The notes under the pieces are model-generated. The model was not told where the DNA came from. It saw only the letters and a list, made by a program, of their open reading frames with translations, and did no database searches. Below, in pieces: positions 29,743 to 38,397 of a stretch of DNA of 64,000 bases. Source of the stretch: Streptomyces pluripotens (GTDB lineage: Bacteria > Actinomycetota > Actinomycetes > Streptomycetales > Streptomycetaceae). Each line of letters starts with the position of its first letter. Within the stretch, counting starts at the first letter, position 1. Where the stretch lies: positions 6,076,001-6,140,000 of the forward strand of contig NZ_CP021080.1 in the NCBI RefSeq assembly GCF_000802245.2, in the 5' to 3' direction. The position numbers and the translations under genes were made by a program.

Positions 29743-32127
29743 ATGCCGGCCAACGGCGCTCCTACGAAGATCACACAGGGCTCCCAGACCAAGGGTGGCA
29801 TCGGTGAGTCGACCCTCCGTCCGGACGGCACCCTCAAGGTCACCGGCGAGTTCGCGTACTCGTCCGACATGTGGCATGAGGACATGTTGTGGGGCCAGAT
29901 CCTGCGCTCCACCGTCGCACACGCCGAGATCGTGTCGATCGACACCTCCGAGGCACTGGCGACGCCGGGCGTCTACGCCGTCATGACGTACGACGACCTG
30001 CCCGCCGGGGTGAAGAACTACGGCCTGGAGATCCAGGACACCCCGGTGCTCGCGCACGGCAAGGTACGCCACCACGGCGAGCCGGTCGCGATCGTCGCCG
30101 CCGACCACCCGGAGACGGCCCGCCGCGCCGCTGCCAAGATCAAGGTCGACTACCGGGAGCTGCCCGTCATCACCGACGAGGCCTCCGCGACCGCGCCGGA
30201 CGCGATCCTGGTTCACGACAACCGCGACGACCACCACATCGGTCACGTCCCGCACCCCAACATCGTGCACCGCCAGCCCATCGTCCGCGGTGACGCGGAC
30301 CGGGCCGCCGGGCGGGCGGACGTGATCGTCAAGGGCGAGTACACCTTCGGCATGCAGGACCAGGCCTTCCTCGGCCCCGAGTCCGGTCTCGCCGTGCCCG
30401 AGGAGGACGGTGGCGTCCACCTCTACATCGCCACCCAGTGGCTCCACTCCGACCTGCGTCAGATTGCGCCCGTGCTCGGTCTGCCCGAGGAGAAGGTGCG
30501 CATGACGCTGTCCGGCGTCGGCGGAGCCTTCGGCGGGCGCGAGGACCTGTCGATGCAGATCCACGCCTGCCTGCTGGCCCTACGCACCGGCAAGCCGGTG
30601 AAGATCGTCTACAACCGGTTCGAGTCCTTCTTCGGACACGTCCACCGCCACCCGGCCAAGCTGTACTACGAGCACGGCGCCACCAAGGACGGCAAGCTCA
30701 CCCACATGAAGTGCCGGATCGTCCTGGACGGCGGCGCCTACGCCTCCGCCTCCCCGGCGGTCGTCGGCAACGCCTCCTCGCTGTCGGTGGGCCCGTACGT
30801 CGTCGACGACGTCGACATCGAGGCCATTGCCCTCTACACCAACAACCCGCCCTGCGGTGCCATGCGTGGTTTCGGCGCGGTCCAGGCGTGCTTCGCCTAC
30901 GAGGCGCAGATGGACAAGCTGGCCAAGAAGCTGGGCATGGACCCGGTGGAGTTCCGGCGGCTGAACGCCATGGAGCAGGGGACCATCATGCCGACCGGAC
31001 AGCCGGTCGACTCCCCGGCCCCGGTGGCCGAACTGCTGCGCCGGATCAAGACGATGCCGCTGCCGCCCGAGCGCCAGTGGGAGTCCAGCGAGGGCGCCGA
31101 CGTACGACAACTGCCCGGCGGCCTGTCCAACACCACGCACGGTGAAGGCGTCGTCCGCGGTGTGGGCTACGCGGTCGGTATCAAGAACGTCGGGTTCTCC
31201 GAGGGCTTCGACGACTACTCCACGGCCCGGGTGCGCATGGAGGTGGTGGGTGGCGAGCCCGTCGCTACCGTGCACACTGCGATGGCGGAGGTCGGCCAGG
31301 GCGGTGTCACCGTCCACGCGCAGATCGCCCGCACCGAGCTCGGCGTCACCCAGGTGACCATCCACCCGGCCGACACCCAGGTGGGCTCGGCGGGCTCGAC
31401 CTCGGCTTCCCGGCAGACGTATGTCACCGGCGGCGCCGTGAAGAACGCCTGCGAGCTGGTGCGCGAGAGGGTTCTGGAGATCGGGCGCCGCAAGTTCGGC
31501 GCCTACCACCCGGCGTGGGCGACGGCCGAACTACTCCTGGAGGGCGGCAAGGTCGTTACTGACGGTGGTGAGGTCCTCGGTGACCTGGCCGACGTCCTCG
31601 AAGGCGAGGTCGTGGAGGTCGAGGAGGAGTGGCGGCACCGGCCGACCGAGGCCTTCGACCTCCGCACCGGCCAGGGCAACGGACACGTCCAGTACTCCTT
31701 CGCCGCGCACCGCGCGGTCGTCGAGGTCGACACCGAGCTGGGCCTGGTCAAGGTCATCGAACTGGCCTGCGCCCAGGACGTGGGCAAGGCGCTCAACCCG
31801 CTCTCCGTCGTCGGCCAGATCCAGGGCGGCACCACCCAGGGCCTGGGCGTGGCCGTGATGGAAGAGATCATCGTCGACCCGAAGACGGCCAAGGTCAGGA
31901 ACCCCTCCTTCACGGACTACCTGATCCCCACCATCCTCGACACGCCGACCATCCCGGTCGACGTGCTCGAACTCGCCGACGACCATGCCCCGTACGGGCT
32001 GCGTGGCATCGGCGAGGCCCCGACCCTGTCGTCCACGCCGGCCGTTCTCGCGGCGATCCGGAACGCGACCGGGCTGGAGCTCAACCGCACTCCGGTACGG
32101 CCCGAGCACCTCACGGGAACCGCGTAA
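29743..32127 (+). CDS. Xanthine dehydrogenase-type molybdopterin subunit
   Basis: A 794-residue catalytic subunit of the xanthine dehydrogenase/aldehyde oxidase family. It has the Ald_Xan_dh_C N-terminal domain and the molybdopterin-binding domains with GVGGAFGGRED, MRGFGAVQACFAYE and EVGQGG. The C-terminal GIGEAP carries the catalytic glutamate. It hydroxylates purines at carbon, using water. The ATG at 29743 follows the 2Fe-2S stop with a one-base gap. Substrate is inferred from the PucR/permease/XdhC context; related enzymes can act on other N-heterocycles. Confidence 0.93.
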   Translation: MPANGAPTKITQGSQTKGGIGESTLRPDGTLKVTGEFAYSSDMWHEDMLWGQILRSTVAHAEIVSIDTSEALATPGVYAVMTYDDLPAGVKNYGLEIQDTPVLAHGKVRHHGEPVAIVAADHPETARRAAAKIKVDYRELPVITDEASATAPDAILVHDNRDDHHIGHVPHPNIVHRQPIVRGDADRAAGRADVIVKGEYTFGMQDQAFLGPESGLAVPEEDGGVHLYIATQWLHSDLRQIAPVLGLPEEKVRMTLSGVGGAFGGREDLSMQIHACLLALRTGKPVKIVYNRFESFFGHVHRHPAKLYYEHGATKDGKLTHMKCRIVLDGGAYASASPAVVGNASSLSVGPYVVDDVDIEAIALYTNNPPCGAMRGFGAVQACFAYEAQMDKLAKKLGMDPVEFRRLNAMEQGTIMPTGQPVDSPAPVAELLRRIKTMPLPPERQWESSEGADVRQLPGGLSNTTHGEGVVRGVGYAVGIKNVGFSEGFDDYSTARVRMEVVGGEPVATVHTAMAEVGQGGVTVHAQIARTELGVTQVTIHPADTQVGSAGSTSASRQTYVTGGAVKNACELVRERVLEIGRRKFGAYHPAWATAELLLEGGKVVTDGGEVLGDLADVLEGEVVEVEEEWRHRPTEAFDLRTGQGNGHVQYSFAAHRAVVEVDTELGLVKVIELACAQDVGKALNPLSVVGQIQGGTTQGLGVAVMEEIIVDPKTAKVRNPSFTDYLIPTILDTPTIPVDVLELADDHAPYGLRGIGEAPTLSSTPAVLAAIRNATGLELNRTPVRPEHLTGTA

Positions 32128-32137
32128 CCCCCGAACT

Positions 32138-32185
32138 CTCCGGGCGGCGCAGGGAACGTCACACACTCTGCCGCGCCGCCCGGAG
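32138..32185 (+). terminator. Hairpin after the dehydrogenase operon
   Basis: Perfect 13-bp GC stem (32138-32150 with 32173-32185), 22-nt loop, 10 bp after the stop. The following gene therefore probably has its own promoter as well as some read-through. Confidence 0.6.
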
Positions 32186-32334
32186 GAATCCCTTTGAGTT
32201 CCGCTCCGCTCGCGGTCCTTGAAGTACCAGGAAATTCGTACGTCTCGGGCCGTCCCCCGGGTCGTCCATTCCCAAATCCCGTGGCCGGCGAAGCGGTTGC
32301 ACGGGTGCCCCTGTGAACCTTGGGAGTTGGCACC

Positions 32335-33795
32335 ATGACCCAGCAGTCAGTGGAGCCCAGGACCGCAGCCGAAGACGCGGGCGAAGGAACTCGCGTCCCG
32401 GCCGGACGGTCCTGGCTCGACCGGTACTTCCACATATCCAGACGAGGATCGACGATCACGCGTGAGGTGCGTGGCGGCATCACCACCTTCATGGCGATGG
32501 CGTACATCCTCCTGCTCAACCCCCTCATCCTGTCCGGCAAGGACGCGGCCGGCGACACGCTCGGCCAGAAGGCCCTGATCACCGCGACGGCGTTCGCGGC
32601 GGCCTTCACCACGCTGCTGATGGGCTTCGCCGGCAAGGTGCCGCTCGCCCTCGCCGCCGGCCTCTCCGTCTCCGGTGTGCTGTCCTCACAGGTCGCCCCC
32701 AGCATGACCTGGCCGCAGGCCATGGGCATGTGCGTGATGTACGGCGTGGTCATCATGCTGCTGGTCGTCACCGGCCTGCGTGAGTTGATCATGAACGCGA
32801 TCCCGCTCGCGCTCAAGCACGGCATCACGATGGGCATCGGCCTGTTCATCGCCCTCATCGGCTTCTACAAGGCCGGCTTCGTGCACCAGGGCAAGGCCAC
32901 CCCGGTCACCCTCGGTCCCGCCGGTGAACTCGCCGGCTGGCCCGTGCTGCTCTTCGCCGGCACCCTGCTGCTGATCTTCATGCTGCAGGCCAGGAACACC
33001 CCCGGTGCCATCCTCATCGGTATCGTCACCGGCACGGTCGTCGCCGCTGTCCTCAACGGCCTCGGCGTGATCGATCCCCAGCAGTGGGCCGGTGGCGCAG
33101 CCCCCGAGCTGCACGGATCGGCGGTCTCGATGCCTGACTTCTCGCTCTTCGGGCACGTGGAGTTCGGCGGCTGGGGCAAGGTCGGGGCGATGACGGTCGG
33201 CATGATCGTGTTCACGCTGGTCCTCGCCGGGTTCTTCGACGCGATGGCGACCATCATCGGCGTCGGCACCGAGGCCGACCTCGCCGACGACAAGGGCCGG
33301 ATGCCCGGTCTGTCCAAGGCGCTGTTCATCGACGGCGCCGGTGGTGCGATCGGCGGTGTGGCAGGCGGCTCCGGTCAGACGGTGTTCATCGAGTCCGCCA
33401 CCGGCGTCGGTGAGGGCGCCCGTACCGGCCTCGCCTCCGTCGTCACCGGCCTGCTCTTCGCGGCCTGCCTCTTCTTCACCCCGGTTACCGCGATCGTCCC
33501 GCAGGAGGTCGCCTCCGCTGCCCTGGTGGTCATCGGCGCCATGATGCTGATGAACGCCCGGCACGTGGACTGGGCCGACCGCGCGACTGCCGTTCCGGTC
33601 TTCCTGACCGTCGTCCTGATGCCGTTCACCTACACCATCACCACCGGTGTCGCCGCCGGCGTCGTCTCCTACACGGCCATCAAGGCCGCCCAGGGCAAGG
33701 CTCGCGAGATCGGTGCCTTCATGTGGGGGCTGACGATCGTCTTCCTGGTCTACTTCGCCCTCCACCCCATCGAGGGCTGGATGGGCGTGCACTAG
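32335..33795 (+). CDS. NCS2 purine permease, AzgA-like
   Basis: A 486-residue transporter with about 12-14 membrane segments. The N-terminal block GITTFMAMAYILLLNPLIL and the GLFIALIGFYKAGFV, GFFDAMATIIGVG and SATGVGEGARTGLASVV motifs mark the AzgA/PbuG adenine-guanine-hypoxanthine branch of the NCS2 (proton symport) family. It would supply substrate to the dehydrogenase encoded just upstream. The ATG at 32335 stands after a GGGAG-type ribosome site; a TTG at 32320 is possible. A gap of only 47 bp separates it from xdhC, so these two are probably cotranscribed. Confidence 0.93.
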   Translation: MTQQSVEPRTAAEDAGEGTRVPAGRSWLDRYFHISRRGSTITREVRGGITTFMAMAYILLLNPLILSGKDAAGDTLGQKALITATAFAAAFTTLLMGFAGKVPLALAAGLSVSGVLSSQVAPSMTWPQAMGMCVMYGVVIMLLVVTGLRELIMNAIPLALKHGITMGIGLFIALIGFYKAGFVHQGKATPVTLGPAGELAGWPVLLFAGTLLLIFMLQARNTPGAILIGIVTGTVVAAVLNGLGVIDPQQWAGGAAPELHGSAVSMPDFSLFGHVEFGGWGKVGAMTVGMIVFTLVLAGFFDAMATIIGVGTEADLADDKGRMPGLSKALFIDGAGGAIGGVAGGSGQTVFIESATGVGEGARTGLASVVTGLLFAACLFFTPVTAIVPQEVASAALVVIGAMMLMNARHVDWADRATAVPVFLTVVLMPFTYTITTGVAAGVVSYTAIKAAQGKAREIGAFMWGLTIVFLVYFALHPIEGWMGVH

Positions 33796-33842
33796 CCCGC
33801 CGCTGCGTACCTGGCACACAACCCCGTGAGGAGACCGATCAG

Positions 33843-34994
33843 ATGCTGGACATCGCCGAGGAACTGAACCGGTGGGTCGAGCAGGGCCGTGACTTCGCCG
33901 TCGCCACCGTGGTGGCCGTCAGCGGCAGCGCCCCTCGCCAACCCGGCGCCGCCCTCGCGGTGGACGCCGGTGGCGCGGCGATCGGCTCGGTCTCCGGCGG
34001 ATGTGTGGAGGGTGCCGTGTACGAGCTGTGCCAGCAGGCGCTTCAGGACGGTGAGACCGTGCTGGAACGCTTCGGGTACAGCGACGAGGACGCCTTCGCC
34101 GTCGGCCTGACCTGTGGCGGCGTCATCGACATCCTGGTCACGCCGGTCCGGGCGGACGGTCCCGCCCGGCCGGCGTTCGCGGCCGGGCTGACCGCTGCTG
34201 CACGGGGACGGGCGGCGGCCCTCGCACGGATCGTCCGGGGCCCGGCCGAACTGCGGGGTCGCGCCCTCCTGGTCCGTCCCGACGGCTCAGCCGAGGGTGG
34301 CTTCGGCGCCCACCCCGAGCTGGACCGCACCGTGGCCGCCGAGGCCGGCGCCTTCCTGGACACGGGTCGTACCGGCACCTTGGAGATCGGTGAACTGGGC
34401 TCGCGTTGCGGCTCCCCGCTCACCGTCCTGGTCGAATCCTCCGTGCCCGCGCCCCGGATGATCGTCTTCGGCGCGATCGACTTCGCCTCCGCCCTGGTCC
34501 GCGTGGGCAAGTTCCTGGGCTACCACGTCACCGTGTGCGACGCCCGCCCGGTGTTCGCCACCCGCGCCCGCTTCCCGGAGGCCGACGAGGTCGTCGTCGA
34601 GTGGCCCCACACGTACCTGGAGCACACCGGAGTCGACGGCCGTACCGTCCTGTGCGTCCTGACCCACGACGCCAAGTTCGACGTGCCGCTGCTCCGGCTG
34701 GCCCTGCGTCTGCCGGTCGGCTACGTCGGTGCGATGGGCTCCCGGCGCACCCACCTCGACCGCAACGAGCGCCTGCGCGAGGTCGGTGTCACGGAGCTGG
34801 AGCTGGCTCGTCTGCGCTCACCCATCGGCCTCGACCTCGGCGCCCGTACGCCTGAGGAGACGGCGTTGTCCATCGCCGCCGAGATCGTCGCGGGTCGGCG
34901 CGGTGGGAGCGGGGTCTCCCTGACCGGCGCGCACACTCCGATCCACCACGACGCCGCCACCGCGCCGGCGGGGAGGATCGGGTCGGTGGCCTAG
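33843..34994 (+). CDS. xdhC: XdhC/CoxI family molybdenum cofactor maturation factor
   Basis: A 383-residue XdhC-type protein, which binds molybdenum cofactor, helps its sulfuration and inserts it into xanthine dehydrogenase. The N-terminal domain has GSAPRQPGAAL, SGGCVEGAVYEL and LTCGGVIDILV; the C-terminal Rossmann-like domain has VFGAIDFASALVRVGKFLGY, VLTHDAKFDVPLL and YVGAMGSRRTH. The ATG at 33843 is preceded by GAGGAG. It is the last gene of the purine locus. A 14-bp tandem duplication spans its stop codon. Confidence 0.93.
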   Translation: MLDIAEELNRWVEQGRDFAVATVVAVSGSAPRQPGAALAVDAGGAAIGSVSGGCVEGAVYELCQQALQDGETVLERFGYSDEDAFAVGLTCGGVIDILVTPVRADGPARPAFAAGLTAAARGRAAALARIVRGPAELRGRALLVRPDGSAEGGFGAHPELDRTVAAEAGAFLDTGRTGTLEIGELGSRCGSPLTVLVESSVPAPRMIVFGAIDFASALVRVGKFLGYHVTVCDARPVFATRARFPEADEVVVEWPHTYLEHTGVDGRTVLCVLTHDAKFDVPLLRLALRLPVGYVGAMGSRRTHLDRNERLREVGVTELELARLRSPIGLDLGARTPEETALSIAAEIVAGRRGGSGVSLTGAHTPIHHDAATAPAGRIGSVA

Positions 34995-35010
34995 CATCGG
35001 TGGCCTAGCA
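34983..35010. repeat. 14-bp tandem duplication over the xdhC stop
   Basis: TCGGTGGCCTAGCA is present twice in tandem (34983-34996, 34997-35010). The first copy includes the last codons and TAG stop of xdhC. It looks like a recent slippage event with no effect on the protein. Confidence 0.8.
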
Positions 35011-35029
35011 AGCTGTACCGGGCGGAGTT

Positions 35030-35062
35030 CCGCGATCACGTGCTGTCCCCGGGTGATCGCGG
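35030..35062 (+). terminator. Terminator of the purine locus
   Basis: Perfect 10-bp stem CCGCGATCAC/GTGATCGCGG (35030-35039, 35053-35062) with a 13-nt loop, 36 bp after xdhC and before a convergent gene. Confidence 0.65.
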
Positions 35063-35104
35063 TTCTTCCGCGGCCGCTGCACGTCCCGTACGCCCTGTTC
35101 CCCG

Positions 35105-35545
35105 TCAGACCCCTCTGAGGAGCCGGTTCACCGCACGCCCGAACACCGAGCGCGCCGACCGCTCCAGAACGCCGTCGAAGACACCGGGCAGGAAACGTAC
35201 GTGCACCTCCTCGCGCCACAGCACCCGGCTGCGGCCCCCAGGCCCCGGTTGCACCTCGATCTCCGCCCAGCCCAGTACGACGCGACCGCGCTTCTCCAGG
35301 CGGCACATTCCGGGCTCGCCGTCGGTGGGCGGACGCCAGACCGTCACCTCCATGACGTCGTCAAAGGCCAGCGGGCCGATGCCGGTACGGGCGACGAAGC
35401 GGGTTCCTGCACGGGTCGGCGGGGGCGTGAGCATCCTGATCCGGGTGAGCGGGACCGCGCCGGCGTGGTGCGGCCATTCGGTGAGCCGGCGCCACGCCTC
35501 GTCCAGGGGAAGCGGGGCTGTGCGGGAGAGAGAGAAGATCGGCAC
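35105..35545 (-). CDS. SRPBCC family protein
   Basis: A 146-residue protein with the START/Bet v 1-like (SRPBCC) helix-grip fold: a first strand FSLSRTAPLPLDEAWRRL, a helix, then a series of strands (RFVARTGIGPLAFDDVMEV, RLEKRGRVVLGWAEIEV, VLWREEVHVRF) and the long C-terminal helix. Such folds bind lipids or aromatic ligands or act as polyketide cyclases; here there is no cluster context, so the ligand is unknown. It converges with xdhC and precedes the deacetylase region. Confidence 0.85.
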   Translation of the reverse strand: MPIFSLSRTAPLPLDEAWRRLTEWPHHAGAVPLTRIRMLTPPPTRAGTRFVARTGIGPLAFDDVMEVTVWRPPTDGEPGMCRLEKRGRVVLGWAEIEVQPGPGGRSRVLWREEVHVRFLPGVFDGVLERSARSVFGRAVNRLLRGV

Positions 35546-35655
35546 GGCACGATCCTAGGCAACATGATCCCGGGCAACGGTCTTTCGTCATCCCGGTGTT
35601 GACACCGCCCGGGCTTCCGACGACCGCCGGGAACCCTTGCCCGGCTGCCGCGGCG

Positions 35656-36474
35656 TCAGGGCCGATACACCTCGCCCGGCTCGGCCTTGCCGGGCGCCAG
35701 TAGCTGGGGGACCGTCACGAAGACGAATCCGCGCCGCTTGAGGGCGTCGATGATGCCGGGTACCGCGGGCACCGTGCCCGGGTAGATGTCGTGCAGCAGA
35801 ATGATCCCGTCCCGGTCCGCCTGGGCGAGCACGCGCTTGGTGATCAGGGCGGAGTCGTCAGTCGTGTAGTCCTTCGCGGTCACGCTCCACAACACCTCTG
35901 CCAGACCCATCTCTTTGGCGATCCGGTGCACGTGGGCGTCCGTACGGCCCTGCGGTGGACGCATCAGCGTGGGCTTGCGGCCGGTGAGCCGCTCGATGGC
36001 GTCGTTGGGGCGTTTGAGCTCGTCGCGTATCTGTGCGTCGGATATCCGGGTGAGGATCTTGTGGTCCCAGGTGTGGCTCGCCACCTCATGGCCCTCGGCG
36101 GCCATCCGCTTGACCAGGTGTGGGTACTTCTCGATGTGCCGTTTGCCCAGCAGGAAGAAAGTGGCCGGAACCTTCTTCTCCTTGAGGACGTCCAGCAGTC
36201 GTGCCGAGTTCTCGCTGGGCCCCGCGTCGAAGGTGAGCGCGATGCACTTGGCCTCACGGCAGTCGACGGTCCCGAACGTCGCGGGCGCCCCGTGTACCGC
36301 CTCCGTGCGCGCTGCGCTCGGCGCGGTCGTGTCAACCTGCGCGCAACCGGACAGGGTGAGCGCCAGGCAGACCGCAGCCGAGGCGAACGCGGGCAGACGC
36401 AACGTCCGGCGCGTCTCGCGCGTCTTCTTGGTCGCGCGCTTCGGCGTCGGGGTCTTGTCGGTCGAAAGAGACAT
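35656..36474 (-). CDS. Polysaccharide deacetylase lipoprotein (NodB domain)
   Basis: A 272-residue exported lipoprotein. Its start is basic, followed by a hydrophobic stretch and the lipobox LSGC (Cys near residue 44). The catalytic NodB domain has motif 1 LTFDAGPS (the usual second Asp of TFDDGP is Ala), motif 2 SHTWDH with the metal histidines and motif 3 RPPQGRTD. Such enzymes remove acetyl groups from peptidoglycan or chitin-like sugars outside the cell. The ATG at 36474 is used rather than the GTG-type upstream frame. A palindrome lies in the promoter. The Asp-to-Ala change is tolerated in some active relatives. Confidence 0.9.
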   Translation of the reverse strand: MSLSTDKTPTPKRATKKTRETRRTLRLPAFASAAVCLALTLSGCAQVDTTAPSAARTEAVHGAPATFGTVDCREAKCIALTFDAGPSENSARLLDVLKEKKVPATFFLLGKRHIEKYPHLVKRMAAEGHEVASHTWDHKILTRISDAQIRDELKRPNDAIERLTGRKPTLMRPPQGRTDAHVHRIAKEMGLAEVLWSVTAKDYTTDDSALITKRVLAQADRDGIILLHDIYPGTVPAVPGIIDALKRRGFVFVTVPQLLAPGKAEPGEVYRP

Positions 36475-36921
36475 GCCCGGACTATACACTCAGTGCATAG
36501 TGTGTATGTTCGAATATGGTCTGGCTGTCGATGACCGGTCGGCTGCTCCGGAACCCCGCCGCCTTCCCGGACTGCGCCCACCTTCGCGGAGCGCTGCAGC
36601 CAGATCGGCGCGGTGTACCCGCTCCGCGGCGTCCGGCTGCACGATCACCTCGGCCGCACGGTTCACCGGCGGTGGCCCGATACCGCCCCGTCGCTCCCTC
36701 GTCCCCGCGTACGGACCGGGGTGCCCCGACAGGCGGGGCTCGGCACCGGCCGACCGTGGCCGCGTCGCCCGTGTTCCCCGTTCTTGAGCAGCCGGTCACG
36801 CATGGCCGGTCGATCGACCTGTCCCCCCGCACCCCGGAACAGCAGGATCAAGGGGTCCAGCCCACGGCACTCGGCCGTGCCGCGACCTCCGACACACTCG
36901 ACACCCCGACGAAGGAGTCCG
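36475..36921. other. 447-bp divergent intergenic region with a palindrome
   Basis: Upstream region of the deacetylase and of the secreted esterase. At 36484-36507 the outer arms ATACAC and GTGTAT frame a central TGCA, giving a 24-bp pseudo-palindrome that overlaps a TATAGT -10-like element on the leftward strand, so it may be a repressor site. A leftward frame between 36520 and 36680 looks faintly protein-like (EVIVQPDAAERVHRADLAAA) but has no start or family match. Confidence 0.45.
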
Positions 36922-38031
36922 ATGACGCCTCTCCGCCTGACCGCAGCCGGCGCATCCCTGGCGCTCGCCGCCCTGGCGGGCGCCGGCCCGGCACGCGCCG
37001 CCGCACCAGCCACGGGGCGTGCAGCCGCCTCGGCCCCCGCCGTTCCGGCCTTCGCCGACGGTCACGGACTGACCGTGGTCCCCGGGGCCACCGAGGTGCA
37101 CTCACCGACCGACTTCACGATCACCGTCACCACGAAGCAGGTGTCCGGAACGCACCGGATCCGCATCCTCCTCCCCGACCGCTACACGGCCGACCCCGAT
37201 CGCCGCTGGCCGGTCACCTACTTCCTGCACGGCGGTGGCGGCACCGTGGACGACGTCGCAGCCGCACCGGCGCTGCACTCGGACTCCATGATCACGGTGG
37301 TGCCGGACGGCGGCCTGAAGGGTTGGTACACCGACTGGCTGATGCAGAACACCGCCGAGGGCGCCGCGAACTGGGAGACCTTCCACCTGTCCCAGGTGGT
37401 GCCGTTCATCGACGCCAGCCTCCGTACCCTTCCGGACCGCGCCCACCGGGCCGTCGTCGGGCTGTCCATGGGCGGCTTCGGAGCCCTCCACTACGCCGAG
37501 GACCGGCCCGACCTGTTCGGCCACACCGCTGCGCTGTCCGGGGGCATCGACTTCGGTATGTGGCAGATCCGTGCCGCCGTCCTGGCCACCGAACTCAACG
37601 TCGAGGGCGCCTGGTGCGCGGTGAGCACCTCCGCCAACTCCTCCGGCAGTACCGCCGACTGCACCGGTGACGGCCCCTACGTCGACAGTGACGCGATCTT
37701 CGGCTCCCCCTACCCGGTCCTCAACGCCGACCGCGTCTGGAAGGCCGTCGACCCGGCCGCTCCCGTCAACCTGGCCAAGCTGTCCCACACCGCGATCACC
37801 CTTTACACGGGCGGCAACGACATCATCGACGCCCACACCGAGATCGCCTCCAGAACCGTGAAGACCCGCCTGGACCACCTCGGCATCCCCAGTCGCCTCA
37901 TCGACTACGGAGACGGCAGCTCGCTCGCGCCGACCTGCAACGGCGGCCACAACTACGGCTGCTGGGCCCCCGCCCTCGCCGACTACGTCCCGCGCCTCGA
38001 AGCCGCCTTCACGGCGGTTGACGAGAACTGA
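36922..38031 (+). CDS. Secreted esterase, PF00756 (esterase D/antigen 85-like)
   Basis: A 369-residue exported alpha/beta hydrolase. A signal peptide (LRLTAAGASLALAALAGAG, then PARA) leads into a putative esterase domain: the oxyanion motif LHGGGG, the nucleophile elbow GLSMGG, acid in the TGGNDIIDAH region and base in the C-terminal CNGGHNYGCW. Relatives include mycolyltransferases, feruloyl and acetyl esterases and S-formylglutathione hydrolases. A GAAGGAG site stands six bases before the ATG at 36922. It ends at a strong hairpin, the left border of the biosynthetic cluster. Confidence 0.92.
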   Translation: MTPLRLTAAGASLALAALAGAGPARAAAPATGRAAASAPAVPAFADGHGLTVVPGATEVHSPTDFTITVTTKQVSGTHRIRILLPDRYTADPDRRWPVTYFLHGGGGTVDDVAAAPALHSDSMITVVPDGGLKGWYTDWLMQNTAEGAANWETFHLSQVVPFIDASLRTLPDRAHRAVVGLSMGGFGALHYAEDRPDLFGHTAALSGGIDFGMWQIRAAVLATELNVEGAWCAVSTSANSSGSTADCTGDGPYVDSDAIFGSPYPVLNADRVWKAVDPAAPVNLAKLSHTAITLYTGGNDIIDAHTEIASRTVKTRLDHLGIPSRLIDYGDGSSLAPTCNGGHNYGCWAPALADYVPRLEAAFTAVDEN

Positions 38032-38051
38032 CCGACCCGGGGCCACGGAGG

Positions 38052-38094
38052 CACGGAGCGGCTCACCAGCCGACGGCCGGTGAGCCGCTCCGTG
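38052..38094. terminator. Bidirectional terminator at the cluster border
   Basis: Perfect 16-bp stem (38052-38067 with 38079-38094), 11-nt loop, between the convergent esterase and tautomerase genes. Confidence 0.85.
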
Positions 38095-38107
38095 AGGACC
38101 ACAGGGA

Positions 38108-38332
38108 TCAGTAGCGGGGCGGCTTGGCGAGCAGGTCGGGGCGGGCGGCGATCTCGGGCTGGTAGACCTCGCTGTCCCATGCCTCGGGAGCGACCTCCTG
38201 GAGGGCGATGGAGATCACCGCCGCGTCCACGTCGAAGGCGTCCTGGACCGCCTCGGTGAGGCGGGCGACCAGGCGCTCGCGCTGGGGCTCGTCGAGGTGC
38301 TTGGGGAAGTGCTTGATGGTCACATGGGGCAT
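38108..38332 (-). CDS. 4-oxalocrotonate tautomerase family protein (PptA-like)
   Basis: A 74-residue tautomerase with Pro at position 2 (exposed as the catalytic N-terminal proline after Met removal). The run HVTIKHFPKHLDEPQRERL and the SIALQEVAPEAWDSEVY segment closely resemble E. coli PptA/YdcE. Such enzymes interconvert keto and enol forms of phenylpyruvate-like acids. The gene lies 65 bp downstream of the NRPS gene in the same direction, so it may be cotranscribed and act on an arylpyruvate or on the pyridine-dione product of the NRPS; this is inference. An AAGGAG site precedes the ATG. Confidence 0.88.
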   Translation of the reverse strand: MPHVTIKHFPKHLDEPQRERLVARLTEAVQDAFDVDAAVISIALQEVAPEAWDSEVYQPEIAARPDLLAKPPRY

Positions 38333-38397
38333 GGGGTTCTCCTTAAGGTCCGCGGATTGCAGTGAGTTGTTTCCAATGGGTCCGTCAGGGGTGCACC

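Noticed and set aside
36520..36680. Possible leftward gene fragment in the deacetylase/esterase gap
   Set aside because: A short protein-like run without start, stop context or family match; mentioned only in the gap entry.
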